Below, piece by piece: positions 1 to 11,100 of a stretch of DNA of 64,000 nt (its first letter is position 1; each line of letters begins with the position of its first letter). The notes beneath the pieces were generated by a model. That model was not told the origin of the DNA, ran no database searches, and worked only from the letters and a program-made list of their open reading frames with translations. Both the position numbers and the translations under genes were made by a program. The DNA comes from Pegoplata infirma (lineage: Eukaryota > Arthropoda > Insecta > Diptera > Anthomyiidae), in assembly GCA_963921195.1 (NCBI GenBank), contig OY992540.1, positions 20,030,380-20,094,379 of the forward strand, given 5' to 3'.

Positions 1-904
1 CTTGTTTGCACTTTAAAGGGCAGACATTTTTAGAAAAGAACACGATATTCTTTATAAAGGTTGACATATTTTTAGAAAAGAACACAAAACATAATCTTCG
101 GGGCGAAATGCAAAAAAAGGCACATTTTTTGCCAGAAAAGAAAACACCATAAAATCCGTTTGGAGGTGAAATGGAATAGAATGATAAAGCCACTTTTATA
201 TTAGTGCGTAATATAATAAAATTTATATTTTTTAATTTTTTTTTTTTGAAAATTTGGTCATTTTGACCAAAATCTTAATTTAGACCAACGTATTTTTCCA
301 TGAAATTCTTATTTTACTCCCATTTTTCCAATACTGTAAGATTTCGACCTAGTCCAATAGGCACCCTGATCGCATTTCAACATACTCCTAAATCTAGTTT
401 AACTCGGATTTTTTATTTGAAATCTAAATTTAACTGGCTATTGGGGTAGCTTTTAAAATAAATCTTCAAAACACTCCATTTGAGTTTGGCAGTCACTGAA
501 CGCATTCGATTTTAAATATCAACATTAAAATGCTTTAATGGTATGAAATTCGATTTCTTATAATTCGAGTCGAATCCAACATTTCTAACAATTTTTGATA
601 ATTTGGCGATTTTGTCTACTTTATAAATGACAAAAAAAATATATGTTTTTTTTTTTTTAAATTGCTTAAATATCCTCGAAATAATAAAAGGAACATTTTT
701 AAAAAAACTACTTTGATGAATTTTTATTACGATAAAAAGAAGATATTGCCGCAATTTCTTCTAGGGGACATTTCTTCCAAATGCTTGCAGGGTTGTTTGA
801 AACACTTCCTCTTTTTTACAAACACTTCCGAAAAAAGTCAAAACTACAGAAATAAAATATTCACAAACCAGCAATTAACAGTTAAGAAAAACAAAATAAA
901 AAAT
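1..904. other. AT-rich intergenic DNA, no gene seen
   Basis: I see no coding signal. The stretch is rich in A and T runs. The segment near 403-460 is about 90% like segments at 4555-4605 and 4899-4949, so at least part of this stretch is a dispersed repeat. The short open frames here have no coding character. Confidence 0.5.
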
Positions 905-1009
905 TTAATCATTTAAAACTCAGAAATCCTAATTAAAGTTTTCAAACGCCATATTGAAAATCCCTATTAAAATTCAGAAAATCCCAATCGAAAATCAGAA
1001 AAGCTAATT
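905..1009. repeat. Degenerate ~20-bp tandem repeat, left fragment
   Basis: Diverged units of the type AATTGAAATTCAGAAATCCC run up to the left end of the foldback element at 1010 and resume beyond its right end at 3315. The foldback therefore seems to have inserted into a pre-existing array. Confidence 0.6.
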
Positions 1010-3314
1010 GGGCAAATCCAGTTCAAACCACACAGCATTCGGATTTGTCACCTTCGATTTAAATAAAATTTGTCAAATATATTGCAAATGGATAGTGTTC
1101 CTAAAATCACTACCTTTCTGGCTCCAAAACCTTTCGGATTTCGAAATATGGCGTCTTGAAAATTGGCAAAAACGTCAAATTTTCAATAAGGTGCGCATAC
1201 AAAGTCACCCATAACTTTAAAACTATAAAACCCACAATTACCAAATAGGTACCATTTGAAAGCTGAAAGGATTACCTTATACGTGGCATGCACAATTTTT
1301 TCTTGTAACGAAAGGTCAAAGGTCATATTTCAAGGTCTAATATTCAAAGACCTATATCTTAAAATCCGATATTTTTAAAATTCTCAAAAAAAAATAATGA
1401 TAACAATCAAGTCTTTCCCTACATTTGTATCAAAATTTCAGGGTGGACACTCATATGGTTCCAAAGTTACAGAGGAAAACGTGCTTGAAGTCAAGATTTT
1501 CTCTACGAGTTCATATGCAAAAGCTTACACACACAAAGCAGCATAGCATGCTAGCATGCTGCTAGCAGTAAACAAACAAAGGGACGGACCTAAAAACTGA
1601 ACCCATTATTTATTAATATTTCGACCTCCTGAATTTGATTTCACAATCAAAACTGAATTTTATTGTAGGGTTTTCTTGTTTTCTTACAAGGAAAATCTTC
1701 AAAGTGAACATACATAACGTCGCTGCGCCTAAAAATGGAGTCATGTGTTTTTTAATTTTTTTCAAAGAGGCCCAAGAAACAGCCTCATTTGGTCCTTTCG
1801 GAATACTTTTTAGAAGTCAACTTTTAATCAACATGCTATTTATAATATTGGTTAAATATTTATGTCAAGTCTTTTTCATAAAAGTACCACGAAAGAACCA
1901 AATTTGGCTGTTTCTTGGGCCTCTTCAAAAAAATATTTTTAACACATGACTCCATTTTTAGGCGCAGCGACGATAATTCTTTGAAATTTATGCCCATGAA
2001 GGACAACAAATATATAACATCGACCTGTCTGAGCTTATTTGTCTTAATTTAGTTTTAAAGGGTTAAACGGGAGTCAAAAATTACCGATTTTTAGTAATTT
2101 TAACTTTTAGGTACATTGATGCCACTAATATCAGATCCGTTTCATTTGAAAATAAAATGTTGGCGTCTGTTTGAGACATTTTATTTGTTGCATAATTGTT
2201 TTTGTTAAAAATGTATAGTTTATGGTAAACTTTGTAGTTTTTGTAAAACAAATTCATTGTTGGCAATCACATGAATTTTTTATTGGCAGTTTTTCTTACA
2301 GGTCGGGTTTCATCCGAATTTAAAAAAATGTCTTTATTAGTGTGTCCAAAATAAAATAAGGCAAAAATTCAAAGAAGTTCGAAACATTAGTGTTTTCATT
2401 TCTAAACCATTTTTATGCTTGATTATATTCTTGTTTATGAGCTTTATTCCGCTTTGAACATACGGTTCCCCCACCCCATTCCTATTTCCCTACTGTTATA
2501 TGTGGCATCAATATAAAGTACCTAAACTTTAAAATAACTGAAAATGGGTAATTTTTAACCGCGTTTAACCTGAATTTAGTCCGACAAGCTCAGACTGGTT
2601 GATTTTAGATTTATTTTTTCTAGCTTGTGTATAAATTTAAAAGAAATCAGGTATGTTCACTTTCAAGGACTTTCCTTGTAAAAGAACAAGAAACCCCCTA
2701 CAATATAACCCAAAATACATAAAAAGTATTAAGCCTTGTTCTAGGCCCGCACCTTTGTTTACGACTATGTATATTGTTTTGTTTGTGCAATATTTTTTAT
2801 ATGAACTCGTAGAAAAAACCTTTCCTTCGAGCACGTTTTCTTCTGTAACTTTGGAACCATATGAGTGTCCACCCTGAAATTTTGATACAAATGTAGAGAA
2901 AGACTTGATTGTTATCATATATTTTTTTGAGAATTTTAAAAATATCGGATTTTGAGATATAGGTCTTTGAACATTAGACCTTGAAATATGACCTTTGACC
3001 TTTCGTTACAAGAAAAAATTGTGCATGCCACTTATAAGGTAATCCTTTCAGCTTTCAAATGGTACCTATTTGGTAATTGTGGGTTTTATAGTTTTAAAGT
3101 TATGGGTGACTTTGTATGTGCACCTTTTTGAAAATTTTACGTTTTTGCCAATTTTCAAGACGCCATATTTCGAAAACTAAAAATTTTTGGAGCCTGTAAG
3201 GTAATCATTTTATGAAAACAACGCATGTGAAATATTTTTTGCGAATTTCATTAAAATCGGAGGTGACAAATCCGAAAATCACAGTTTTCTGTGCGGTTTG
3301 ACATGGAATCACCC
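1010..3314. mobile_element. Foldback element with long inverted arms
   Basis: The left arm (about 1010-2090) is the reverse complement of the right arm (about 2545-3314) with scattered mismatches. For example GGATTTGTCACC near 1040 pairs with GGTGACAAATCC near 3262, and GGTGGACACTCATATGGTTC near 1442 pairs with GAACCATATGAGTGTCCACC near 2855. The ends read GGG...CCC and both are flanked by AATT, a possible 4-bp TSD, although AATT is also common in the surrounding array. No transposase is visible. A smaller palindromic element (1718-1972) interrupts the left arm. A transcript through it would form a long hairpin. Confidence 0.8.
1718..1972. mobile_element. 255-bp palindromic MITE nested in the foldback arm
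   Basis: The TIR starts CGTCGCTGCGCCTAAAAATG at 1718 and is mirrored at 1972. It continues imperfectly for about 100 bp, so most of the element is a hairpin. ATAA flanks both sides (1714-1717 and 1973-1976), a 4-bp TSD. The right arm of the host foldback lacks this segment, which confirms a later insertion. The superfamily is not assigned; 4-bp AT-rich TSDs occur in Chapaev and Sola among others. Confidence 0.82.
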
Positions 3315-3960
3315 AATTCAAATCCAGAAATCCCAATTGAAATTCAAAAATCCAAATCGAAATTCAGAAACTCCCAATTAAAATTTACGAAAGCTCAATC
3401 AAAATTCAGAAAAGGTTATTGAAATTTAGAAATCCTAATTGATATTCAGAAACTCCCAATTTCACAAACTTGAAATTTACAGAAGCCTACTGAAATTAAA
3501 AAATCTCAATTAAAATTTAGAAAAGCAAAATTGAAATTTTAAAATTCTAAATGAAATTCAGAAAATATAATTCAGTTTCTGAAGAGCTAATAAAATTCAG
3601 AAATCTCAATTGAAATCCCAAGTGGAATTTAGAAAAATGAAATCAAATTATATAAATCAAAATTAATATTTAGAAGACACCAATTAAAATTCTGAAAAGC
3701 ACAATTAAAATTCAAAAATCCCAATTGAAATTAAGAAATACCAATTGAAACTGAAATTCACAAATCTGAATTGATATTCATACTTTAGAAAATCAAAATT
3801 TAAATTTAAAAATTACAATTATATATAAATTGAAATTTTGAAATTCCAATTGAAAAACGGAATTGGCCAATTAAAACTCAGAAATCCCGATTGAAATTTA
3901 AAAAGTTCCAAATAAAATTCAAGAACTTTTATTATATCTAAATTTCAAGTAGTTGCGTTT
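3315..3960. repeat. Degenerate ~20-bp tandem array, right fragment
   Basis: Many diverged units with cores like CAATTGAAATTCAGAAATC are spaced roughly 18-25 bp apart. They are the continuation of the units at 905-1009. Similar arrays are at 8585-9125, 26340-26730 and 34255-34385. No gene is present. Confidence 0.7.
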
Positions 3961-4490
3961 TGGGCTTCCCCTGTAAAAACTGCACACAAAAAATTTTAAT
4001 TAAAAATTTTAAGAAGTTCGATTTTATTTTTAATAATTCTTTTAATTGATATGATAAAAATTTTTAATATACATATTTCGAAAATTTCCGTGAATTGAGA
4101 ATATGCAATTTGCGATATTAAACTTTTACAAATTTTAGTAATTAATACTATTACTTTCGTGATAGGTGCAAAATCAATTAAAATAGTAATTGAAACTCAT
4201 TCTAATTTTGTGTGTGTGTGTATAAAGACTGAAAATGAAATTTTAGTTAAAAACTTTTATTTTTTGATACATTACTTTTAAAAAATCGTTCAAAATTAAT
4301 TTTTCATTGTTTTTGACGATTAATCGATTAATCGCCACTTTTTCCGATTAATCGACCCGAATAACCGATTAACCAATATTCGTCAATTTTCGAATAATAC
4401 CCTAACCGGTTAACCGGCATGGTCAAATAATTGGAAACACTACCCCAATCCCAAAAATGAAAAAAGGACATTACTCTGTTATCTTTTTGA
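3961..4490. other. Intergenic DNA with a one-ended hAT-like fragment
   Basis: From about 4315 to 4436 the sequence is filled with GATTAATCG and CCGGTTAACCGG motifs and ends in GGAAACACTA. This resembles the subterminal region and end of the hAT-type element at 34464-35280. No matching second end or TSD was found. The rest is AT-rich with a short (TG)n run near 4210 and no gene. Confidence 0.45.
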
Positions 4491-5178
4491 TAATAAAATA
4501 CCACACAATATGGATTCTAAAAAAAGGACCCAACTCTAAGCGAAAAAATTTCCAAACTCGGATTTTTTTATTTGAAATCTTAATTTAACTGGCTGTTGGG
4601 GTAGCTTTTCAGAAGCATCAAAATGTACCTAAGCACACAGTAAAAAGTTTTGGGTTAAATGTAAAACCTATCGGAGCACATTTTAAACCACCTTGGTATT
4701 AAATTGAAAGTTAAATCCGAAATGGTTTATACGTTAAACCATATAGGAATTAAATATTTGTTTTTCTTTATGTTATTTCTTTTAGTTTTATTTTAATGCC
4801 AAAAAATAATTAAACTTCTCTCTTAAAAAACTAATAATAAAATACCACACAATATGGATTCTAAAAAAAGGACCCAACTCTAAGCGAAAAAATTTCCAAA
4901 CTCGGATTTTTTTATTTGAAATCTTAATTTAACTGGCTGTTGGGGTAGCTTTTCAGAAGCATCAAAATGTACCTAAGCACACAGTAAAAAGTTTTGGGTT
5001 AAATGTAAAACCTATCGGAACACATTTTAAACCACCTTGGTATTAAATTGAAAGTTAAATCCGAAATGGTTTATACGTTAAACCATATAGGAATTAAATA
5101 TTTGTTTTTCTTTATGTTATTTCTTTTAGTTTTATTTTAATGCCAAAAAATAATTAAACTTCTCTCTTAAAAAACTAA
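4491..5178. repeat. Near-identical 344-bp tandem duplication
   Basis: 4491-4834 and 4835-5178 are almost identical at an offset of 344 bp. The one clear difference is GAGCAC versus GAACAC near 4673/5017. Each copy carries the TIR CAGTAAAAAGTTTTGGGTTA, so the left end of the element ending at 8464 is doubled. The near identity points to a recent event, or possibly an assembly artefact. Confidence 0.85.
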
Positions 5179-5297
5179 TAAAAAATAAACGTCAAACGTC
5201 ATCAACATTTGTATTTTATCAAGTTTAAAATAAACACTTAACAAGGAATTGAAAACAGATGCTATATTGATTGTTCATTCAATGAAAGTGTGGCAAA

Positions 5298-5683
5298 ATG
5301 TTTGCAATGTACGCAAAAATAAAAATTTATGGAAAATTTTATGCTATCAAAATTTGTGATCCAGAAAGTGAAGTTTTGACTCCGACCGGAATATAATTAT
5401 CAAGTAAGTATTGACTACAAACGTTTTGCAATTGTTTTTAATTAATTTTTGTTTAACCTTACTTTTAGACCAGCTGAATCTTAAAGCAGAAGGCAGAGTC
5501 TGGAATTTTTAATCGGGCAGTGCATTCATTAACTTTGTAAACCTTCCATAAATAATTAATTACACAATACTGATCCAGCAGCTGCTTTTGTTTCTTTTTG
5601 ATGGAACGACATCAACAAACCGTGCCGAAATTGATTTGGAAGACCCCCAGGAATATAGAAGAATTATCACTTTTTCCATGTAG
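5298..5683 (+). pseudogene. Two-exon gene fragment captured in a TIR element
   Basis: An ATG at 5298 opens a frame beginning MFAMYAKIKIYGKFYAIKIC and continuing DPESEVLTPTG. It reaches a TAA at 5394, then continues in the same frame to a GTAAGT donor at 5404. A 65-bp intron ends in TTTTAG at 5468. Exon 2 resumes in the same frame (NQLNLKAEGRVWNF, then a stop at 5510). After another stop at 5549 the frame stays open through DGTTSTNRAEIDLEDPQEYR and terminates at 5681-5683. The conserved splice sites and frame argue that this was a real gene. Three internal or terminal stops make it a pseudogene now. I do not recognise the family. It lies inside the TIR element at 4981-8464, so it may be host sequence captured by that element. 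Confidence 0.5.
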
Positions 5684-6038
5684 TTTTACTGAGTTTGGGT
5701 GAAAAATGCATCAACATACCTCTTCATTTTAACTTTATTCAGGTATTTGATCTATATTTTAAGTCTTCTTATTTAATACACAAAAATATTAAAAAAAACA
5801 TAACCTTTTGTTTTATTTATTTTTGGATAAATTTTATGAAAGGGGTACTATTTTTAGTCCTGCCTGGATTAAAATTAACACCCGTTTAGGTATAAAACTA
5901 TTTACATTAATAAAACTATTTGGGATTTATTTTAACACCAAAAAATAGGTTCAAAAGCCACTCTCTCACTCTCTTTTTATCTCTTTAAAAGTACACTTTT
6001 AAAGGAATAAATTTAATTCTTTTTGTCTTTGATATATA

Positions 6039-8416
6039 TGGGGCATTCCAAGCCAAATCACTCACTTTTAGACCCGACCCCTACCGATTTATTTTATTTT
6101 TGGATATGTTTTAGTTCTTAATTAATGCAACTTGGACACAAATTTTCAGCCTTTTATTTCAAGATGGTGTTGAGTAATCAATTTTTCAAAATGGCGATTT
6201 TCTCAAAAAAATTAAAAAATTGAAATTTTTAATTAATTTTGACCAGTTAAAAATATAGATATCTTAAAAAAACTTGGACAACGTTTTGTTGGTATTTAAA
6301 TGTAGTTTTAGAAAAAAAATATGAAAAAATTATTCGAAGTAATTATCACTTATTTTTCGACGTTTAAAAATTAAAATCGACTTTTTGAAAAAGTCCGAAA
6401 CCTTCGATTTTTTTGTAAAAAACTATAAAAGTTCTAATCTAAATTACGCAACTTTTAAGCCATAATTCGAGATGTGATCACAATTCTTTCTATTTTTTTT
6501 CAAATTTTGAAAATTGAACCTTTTATGTTTTGACTCTGATTTATTTTATATGGTGCTCCAAAAAAATTAAATTGGTAGATACTGACCCAAACTTACCCTA
6601 GATATATTCACTTCGAGATAAAAATACGCCTCACAAAACTTAAGAACGATCGGAAAGGGGTAAGGCGTTTAGCATGGTCCTTGAAGTTTAAAAAACGGAT
6701 TACAAGGAAAAATATGATTTTTTTTCTGTTTTCACAATATTTTTGGTATTTTAAGTTAAGTTTTATTTCAAGCAACTACAGAATTATGATGTAGAGTAAA
6801 ATGCCTTTCTAATAAGGTACTAAAAACTAAAATCGGTTGAAAATCAGCCAAGTTATTAGAACTTCCCCAGGCATCTAGCGTGTGTCATACCGCTTGATTA
6901 AAGAATACGAGTCCGTTTTTTTAAATTTATTGAAATTTTCTACTGTAATAACATTTTTTCATTATTCATGTTTCAGTGTAATATTTTTTGGGTTTTTCCA
7001 AATTTTAGAACAAAAAAAAAAAATTTTTTAAAATAGAGATTTCAAAAGGTTGTTGAAAATGCAGGCATTTTTAGCATTAATTTAAAGCATGTTAGCAAAA
7101 CACAATATGAAAAATACTTGTCATCAAATTACATATAAACTTGAAGAATAAAAAAATGTTATTACAGCCCTAGTAAAAAAGTTTTGATATAATGATATAT
7201 AATTTGATACAATCATATTAAATTATGTATGGCTTTTTATATGTTCAGATCAAATTTTATCTAAGATATATTGAGGCTCCATTTTCTTATCTGAGGTTAT
7301 ACATAAATATATCTGACTTTATGTAATTATATAAATCTATATTAATTAATATAAAATAAGATCAAGTGGATTAAAATGGATGTGACCAAAATTCGGATCT
7401 AATTGTATCATTTTTTATATTTGTGTATCTAAAATAATATATTTAGATCAATATCTGATCCAACTTGATACAGCCAATTTTGAGATCAAATTAGATCATA
7501 AAAGTTTTTTTTTTACTCGGGAGTAGAAAATTTCAATGAATTTCAAAAATCGGATTGTATTGCTTAATCAAGTTGTCTGCCATACGTTAGATGCCTGGGG
7601 AAGTTGTAATAACTTGGCTGATTTTCAACCGATTTTGGTTTTTAGTACCTTATTAGAAAGGCATTTTACTCTACATCGTAGTTCTGTAATTGCTTGAAGT
7701 AAAACTTAAATTAAAATACCAAAAATATTGCGAAAACAGAAAAAAATTCATATTTTTCCTTGAAATCCGTTTTTTAAACTTCAAGGACCATGCTAAACGC
7801 CTTAACCCTTTCCGATCGTTCTAAATTTTTTGAGACGTATTTTTACCTCGAAATGAATATATCTAGGGTAAGGTAGGGTCAATATCTACCAATTTATTTT
7901 TTTTGGAGCACCATATAAAATAAATCAGAGCCAAAAAATAAAAGGTGCAATTTTTAAAATTTAAAAAAAAATAGAAAAAATGGTGATCACATCTCGAATT
8001 AAGTTGCGTAATTTAGAGTAGAATTTTTTTAGTTTTTTACAAAAAAATCGAAGGTTTCGGACTTTTCCAAAAAGTCGATTTTAATTTTTAAACGTCAAAA
8101 AATATGTGATAATTACTTCGAATAATTTTTTCATATTTTTTTTCTAAAACTACATTTAAATACCAACAAAATGTTGTCCAACTTTTTTTAAAATATCTAT
8201 ATTTTTTAATGGTCAAAATTAATTAAAAATTTAAACTTTTGAATTTTTTTGAGAAAATCGCCATTTTGAAAAATTGATTACTCAACACCATCTTGAAATA
8301 AAAGGCTGAAAATTGGTGTCCAAGTTGCATTTAATAAGTACAAAAACATATCCAAAAACAAAATAAATCGAAAGGGGTCGGGTCTAAAAGTGAGTAATTT
8401 GGCTTGGAATGCCCCA
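6039..8416. mobile_element. 2.4-kb foldback element with ~0.9-kb arms
   Basis: The terminus TGGGGCATTCCAAGCCAAAT at 6039 is mirrored at 8416. The arms 6039-6945 and 7512-8416 are inverted copies with a few percent mismatch. TATA flanks both sides (6035-6038, 8417-8420), a 4-bp TSD, though the left flank is TA-repetitive. The loop holds a further MITE. No coding sequence is visible. The arms would form a very long dsRNA if transcribed. Confidence 0.85.
7168..7521. mobile_element. MITE in the foldback loop
   Basis: CCCTAGTAAAAAAGTTTTGA at 7168 is mirrored by an imperfect AAAAGTTTTTTTTTTACTCG ending near 7520. The interior is AT-rich and contains repeated GATATAAT/TTGATAC-like words. No TSD could be fixed. 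Confidence 0.5.
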
Positions 8417-8584
8417 TATACACACCAGCTAGGAATTAAAATTAACCCAAAACTTTTTACTCTGCAGCTGCCATATATTCTGTACCTATGGCATTTCTTC
8501 TTTATTTAGGGTTTTTCTATACAAATTTTGATAAATTCAAAATTTTTGGCCTGACAACATGAACTATACATTACAAGATTCCAA

Positions 8585-9125
8585 TTTGAACAAGATCAAT
8601 TGTAATTCAAAAAATATCAATTGAAATTCTAAAAAATCAATTGTTATTTGAAAAATATCAATTTAAATTCAGAAAAATTAATTGTAATTCGAAAAAGATC
8701 AATTGTTGTTCGGAAAAATTAATTGTAATTTGAAAAAGATCAATTGCTATTCGAAATAGATCAATTGTAATTCGAAATAGATCAATTGTAATTCGAAAAA
8801 AATCAATTGTAATTCCAAGATTCGAATTGTAATTTAAAATAGATTAATGGAAATTCAGTTGATATTTTTGAATTACAAATAGAATCTTCGAATTAAAATT
8901 GATCTTTTTCGCATAACAATTGATCTTTTTCGAGTAACAATTTATCTTTTTCAAGTAACAATTTATCTTTTTCGAGTAACAATTTACCTTTTTCGAATTG
9001 CAATTGACCTTTTTTGAATTAAAATTGATCTTTTTCGAATAACAATTGATCACTTTTGAATTACAATTAATTGATTTGTTTTAAATTATAATTGATTTTT
9101 TTCGAATTACAATTGATCTAATAAG
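8585..9125. repeat. Palindromic array of ~25-bp repeats
   Basis: About ten units like GATCAATTGTAATTCGAAAA run from 8590 to 8840. From about 8860 to 9110 similar units occur in the opposite orientation (TTTTTCGAATTACAATTGAT). The array therefore changes polarity near 8850 and could fold into a hairpin. Each unit carries a CAATTG core. No gene is supported here. Confidence 0.75.
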
Positions 9126-9990
9126 AAATACAATTTGATTCTGATCGAAACAAAATATACACATACATCCAATAAAAAGTACTGCAAGTGTTTGCGCTAA
9201 AAAGCATTTGAAGAAAGATTTGGATCATTCCCCATATCGATAACTTTTGCCGGTATTTTAGAAATTATCATTAGCATTTTTCGGGGAAAAAAGCTCAATT
9301 TAAAATAAACTTTGGCAAGCCTTTTAACATTTCACTTTGTCATTGCAATCTCTGTTAATTTTTTGCAAAAAAAAATAATTTTCCTACGAAAAATATAAAA
9401 AATATATATAAAATAAAAATTTGGCTTTATTTTAACCAAATTTAGTTTTGTCGTAAAGTTTTTACAATAAAATGTGTAAGTAAACCAATAAAATATGGTC
9501 AAATAAAAAAAAAACTTAATTATAGAGAAGATGCAAAAAAATGCACCCACTACATAATTTTTTTTCCACATATTTAAGTATAAAATGAAAGCAATGAACA
9601 ATTTTAACAAAGCCAAAGTTGATGCTAATAAACTGGAAATGGCAAATTTGTGTATTTTGCAATATTTTATCTGTAGTTGAAAATTTAGCTATTGCAAAAT
9701 TTTTCTAGTTTTACCCAAAGAGTATAAAGGTTTTATGGTTTTACCATATTTTATAAATAAAAAAAATATATTACGAAAATTTTAAAAGAAATGGACGCTG
9801 CTGTTGATTAATTAATAGCCTTTTATCATTCGCTAGATCATGTTTACTTTCTCCTCCATAGACTCCCAACTCTGTTGTTATCTTGCCCGTTTGATGTTTA
9901 TAAAACAAAGTTAGATAAATATTAATATTTGCTTGCCTCATTCGCATTTCTTTGTCTAAAATAATTATTTTATAAGTATGTACCACCAAA
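9126..9990. other. Intergenic DNA with one DRE-like site
   Basis: No gene was found. A perfect TATCGATA (the DREF-binding DRE core of flies) is at 9235-9242, but no gene start follows that I can support. The remaining sequence is AT-rich and of lower repeat content than its surroundings. Confidence 0.4.
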
Positions 9991-9997
9991 CTAATAC

Positions 9998-10296
9998 CAC
10001 AAACTAATACAGACTCGACATAAGTGACAGGTGTCAAAAAAGTAGTTCTGAACCATATGGTTAATATTTTCAAATTATTCTACGAATTAGGTTAGAAAGA
10101 GAAAACTGATATAACGCGCCATAAGAAAAATAGATGCCAGATCGGTTTTTGTTGTTTCACTCACTCCTAAGGCGTAGAAAGTGTTGCCATGTTAGCGTAA
10201 AACGGACTAAAAGCCGCTCTGTTTTCTCCTAAAATCGCTTAGTTTTTCCCCATTTTTTCTCATAAACCCTACTGTCGAGTCTGTTTATAGTCTGTG
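9998..10296. mobile_element. 299-bp MITE, first of a tandem pair
   Basis: The TIR is CACARACTAATACAGACTCG on the left and GTCGAGTCTGT...AGTCTGTG on the right. CTAATAC precedes the element (9991-9997) and follows it (10297-10303), giving a 7-bp TSD. The interior is nearly the same as the next copy. No coding capacity. Confidence 0.85.
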
Positions 10297-10303
10297 CTAA
10301 TAC

Positions 10304-10603
10304 CACAGACTAATACAGACTCGACATAAGTGACAGGTGTCAAAAAAGTATTTCTGAACCATATGGTTAATATTTTCAAATTATTCTACGAATTAGGTTA
10401 GAAAGAGAAAACTGATATAACGCGCCATAAGAAAAATGGATGCCAGATCGGATTTTGTTGTTTCACTCACTCCTAAGTCGTAGAAAGTGTTGCCATGTTA
10501 GCGTAAAACAGACTAAAAACCGCTGTGTTTTCTCCTAAAATCGCTTAGTTTTTCCCCATTTTTTCTTATAAAACCCTACTGTCGAGTCTGTATTTAGTCT
10601 GTG
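10304..10603. mobile_element. 300-bp MITE, second of a tandem pair
   Basis: This is the same element as 9998-10296, in the same orientation. It is separated only by the shared CTAATAC and followed by a third CTAATAC at 10604-10610. The order is TSD-element-TSD-element-TSD. The copies differ at a handful of bases, including the TIR variant CACAGACTAATAC here. Confidence 0.85.
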
Positions 10604-10617
10604 CTAATACTATGAAC

Positions 10618-11100
10618 ATTTTATTGTTTTTTATACCTCCTACTTTAGTGATAGAGGGTATATATAAGTTTTTCATTCCGTTTGTAACACTTAGAAATAT
10701 TGGTCTAGGACCACATAAAGTATATATTCCTCATCCTCGATCGATTTTAAGTCGATCTAGCGGTGTCTTTCTGTTGTTAATACACTGAAGCTTGACATAT
10801 ATATTTGTCATTCTGCTGGTCAAGTTGGTATTGCATTTTAGCGAAATCTGTCCAGTGGTTAAAAAGTTATAAGCAAAAGAGTAAATTTCGTAAGGGTTTT
10901 TTCGCAAAATTTTCAGTTGAAAAACACGCTATCTTTATAAAGACAAACTTGAGGCCTCTGAAACTTTGCGTTTATATATGTCGTTTTTCTGTTCTGGTTA
11001 GTATTAAATTTCAGCAAAATCGGTCTAGGAGTTCAAAAGTTACGAGCAAATTCGTGAATATCAGATTGGTTTCACTTTAAATTCACGTTTTGAAAACCCG
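10618..11100 (+). repeat. Dispersed fly repeat (GATAGAGGGTATATATAAG type)
   Basis: The segment shares TTAGTGATAGAGGGTATATA and a TCGATTTTAAG...TAGCGGTGTC block with the copy at 14806-15060. Its other members are at 15574 and, inverted, at 39985. The repeated text is non-coding. The open frame at 10805-11080 lies within this repeat and is not a credible gene. Confidence 0.65.

Larger units (their letters stand above)
4981..8464. mobile_element. TIR element carrying a pseudogene and nested elements
   Basis: AGTAAAAAGTTTTGGGTTAA at 4982 is mirrored by TTAACCCAAAACTTTTTACT near 8443-8463. Inside are an intron-bearing gene fragment (5298-5683) and the foldback element at 6039-8416. No clean TSD was found, perhaps because the left end is duplicated at 4637. 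The boundary call is moderate and no transposase was recognised. Confidence 0.55.

Noticed and set aside
8585..9125. CRISPR-like array
   Set aside because: Units are degenerate, have no constant spacer, change orientation midway and lie in a fly genome with no cas genes.
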